Origin: ZC4RG42 sp003242425 | Lineage (GTDB): Bacteria > Pseudomonadota > Gammaproteobacteria > Burkholderiales > SG8-39 | DNA length: 6,167 nt | Assembly: GCA_937907425.1 (NCBI GenBank) | Contig: CALCIE010000002.1 | Location: 1-6,167 of the forward strand | Direction: 5' to 3' | Part shown: in pieces, positions 5,994 through 6,167 of the stretch | Layout of the letters: every line of letters begins with the position of its first letter | How positions within the stretch are numbered: the stretch's first letter is position 1 | Notes under the pieces: generated by a model | Databases searched by the model: none | What the model was told of the DNA's origin: nothing | The model's input: the letters and a program-made list of their open reading frames with translations, nothing else | Made by a program: the position numbers and the translations under genes

Positions 5994-6006
5994 GCGGATC
6001 ATCCGC
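5994..6006 (+). repeat. Hairpin 3 in the pilin upstream region
   Basis: GCGGA (5994-5998) pairs with TCCGC (6002-6006) around a three-base loop. An alternative fold pairs CATC-GCC (6000-6007, one base bulged) with GGCGATG (6021-6027), so the region could switch between two shapes; this is by-eye pairing only. Confidence 0.3.
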
Positions 6007-6015
6007 CGATGAGAC

Positions 6016-6031
6016 CGGCAGGCGATGTGCG
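6016..6031 (+). promoter_or_regulatory. Candidate sigma-54 promoter of the pilin gene
   Basis: CGGCAGGCGATGTGCG has the invariant GG (6017-6018) and GC (6029-6030) with exactly ten bases between, and agrees with the TGGCACG-N4-TTGCW consensus at eight of its twelve specified positions. Transcription would begin near 6041-6042, leaving a leader of about 31 bases with the Shine-Dalgarno at 6060. Sigma-54 control of type IV pilin genes through PilS/PilR-type activators is known in Pseudomonas; whether it applies here is inference. The -24 and -12 boxes each carry mismatches, so chance is possible. Confidence 0.4.
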
Positions 6032-6059
6032 ACTGTGACTTTAATCGACGTGCACTCTC

Positions 6060-6065
6060 GGGGAG
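6060..6065 (+). promoter_or_regulatory. Shine-Dalgarno of the pilin gene
   Basis: GGGGAG stands seven bases before the GTG at 6073, a favourable distance. This supports the GTG as the start, since no in-frame ATG lies between the site and the prepilin cleavage motif. Confidence 0.7.
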
Positions 6066-6072
6066 AACTCAA

Positions 6073-6167
6073 GTGAAGAAGAACGCTGGTTTTACTTTGA
6101 TCGAACTGATCGCCGTGATGGTCATCCTGGCCATCATCGCCGTCATCGCCATCCCGCAGTTCACCGA
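6073..6167 (+). CDS. MSHA-type prepilin, 5' end only (cut by window edge)
   Basis: Only 31 complete codons are visible before the window ends. Starting at GTG the product reads MKKNAGFTLIELIAVMVILA and continues with a strongly hydrophobic stretch to IPQFT. This is a textbook type IV prepilin N-terminus: a six-residue leader with two lysines, cleavage after Gly6, mature Phe1 (to be N-methylated) and Glu5, then the membrane and assembly helix. The short leader, position after mshE, mshG and a minor prepilin, and its own upstream regulatory region suggest the major pilin MshA or the related MshB. The body of the protein, which would separate these, is outside the window. Confidence 0.88.
   Translation, partial: MKKNAGFTLIELIAVMVILAIIAVIAIPQFT

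Larger units (their letters stand above)
5866..6072 (+). promoter_or_regulatory. Intergenic region before the pilin gene, likely promoter and leader
   Basis: These 207 bases break an otherwise tightly packed operon and hold no gene I can support. The first part is AT-rich, continuing a run of four CATWAA repeats that begins inside the previous gene's stop region. The rest is GC-rich with several short hairpins. Candidate promoter elements are listed separately. A separate promoter would let the pilin be made in much larger amounts than the assembly proteins, as is usual for major pilins. Confidence 0.55.

Noticed and set aside
5893..6040. Cyclic di-GMP riboswitch before the pilin gene
   Set aside because: Only short GCAA-type segments recall the fold; the GCAAAGCC block and the 3' receptor strand are not present, so I list only an unclassified structured region.
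6040..6045. TTTAAT as a sigma-70 -10 box for the pilin gene
   Set aside because: It is a five-of-six match but has neither a -35 partner at 16-18 bases nor a TGn extension; it lies where a sigma-54 start would fall.
1..6167. CRISPR array, tRNA, rRNA, insertion sequence or attachment site
   Set aside because: I saw no regularly spaced repeats, cloverleaf sequence, transposase motif or paired terminal repeats by eye on either strand.

Overview
The window is high-GC proteobacterial DNA. Gene content and protein style suggest a betaproteobacterium (for example Rhodocyclales or Nitrosomonadales), but this is inferred without database searches. It has two parts: a cluster of small housekeeping or stress genes on the left (about 1-2250), and the first half of an MSHA-type (type IVa-like) pilus locus on the right (2392 to the right edge).

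Left part. Positions 1-304 hold no gene I can support, only GC-rich palindromes and one AT-rich patch. A dodecin gene (305-511, minus strand) diverges from a gene for a ribosome-associated S30AE/HPF-like protein with a C-terminal cold-shock-like domain (606-1184, plus). After a 66-bp gap holding a 9-bp inverted repeat comes a luciferase-like flavin-dependent monooxygenase resembling E. coli YhbW (1251-2249).

Right part. A 142-bp gap precedes a tightly packed run. It contains the assembly ATPase mshE (best start GTG at 2392), the inner-membrane platform protein mshG (GTG start sharing one base with the mshE stop), and a 181-residue prepilin-like protein (one base after mshG). A 207-bp non-coding gap follows, with an AT-rich start, a possible sigma-70 -10 element, several small GC-rich hairpins, and a GG-N10-GC sigma-54-like element close to the next gene. 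The window ends inside a second prepilin gene (GTG at 6073), probably the major or a second MSHA pilin.

How the genes fit together. MshE hydrolyses ATP in the cytoplasm and drives MshG in the inner membrane, which is thought to lift pilin subunits from the membrane into the fibre. Both prepilins carry a class III signal with Gly just before the cleavage site and Glu at mature position 5. The MshE N-terminus carries two tandem 24-residue MshEN motifs, so pilus extension is probably gated by cyclic di-GMP. I see no clearly unknown system here. The most useful leads are the MSHA locus starting at mshE with unrelated genes upstream, the altered first MshEN motif, the HPF-cold-shock fusion, and the regulatory-looking region before the pilin gene.
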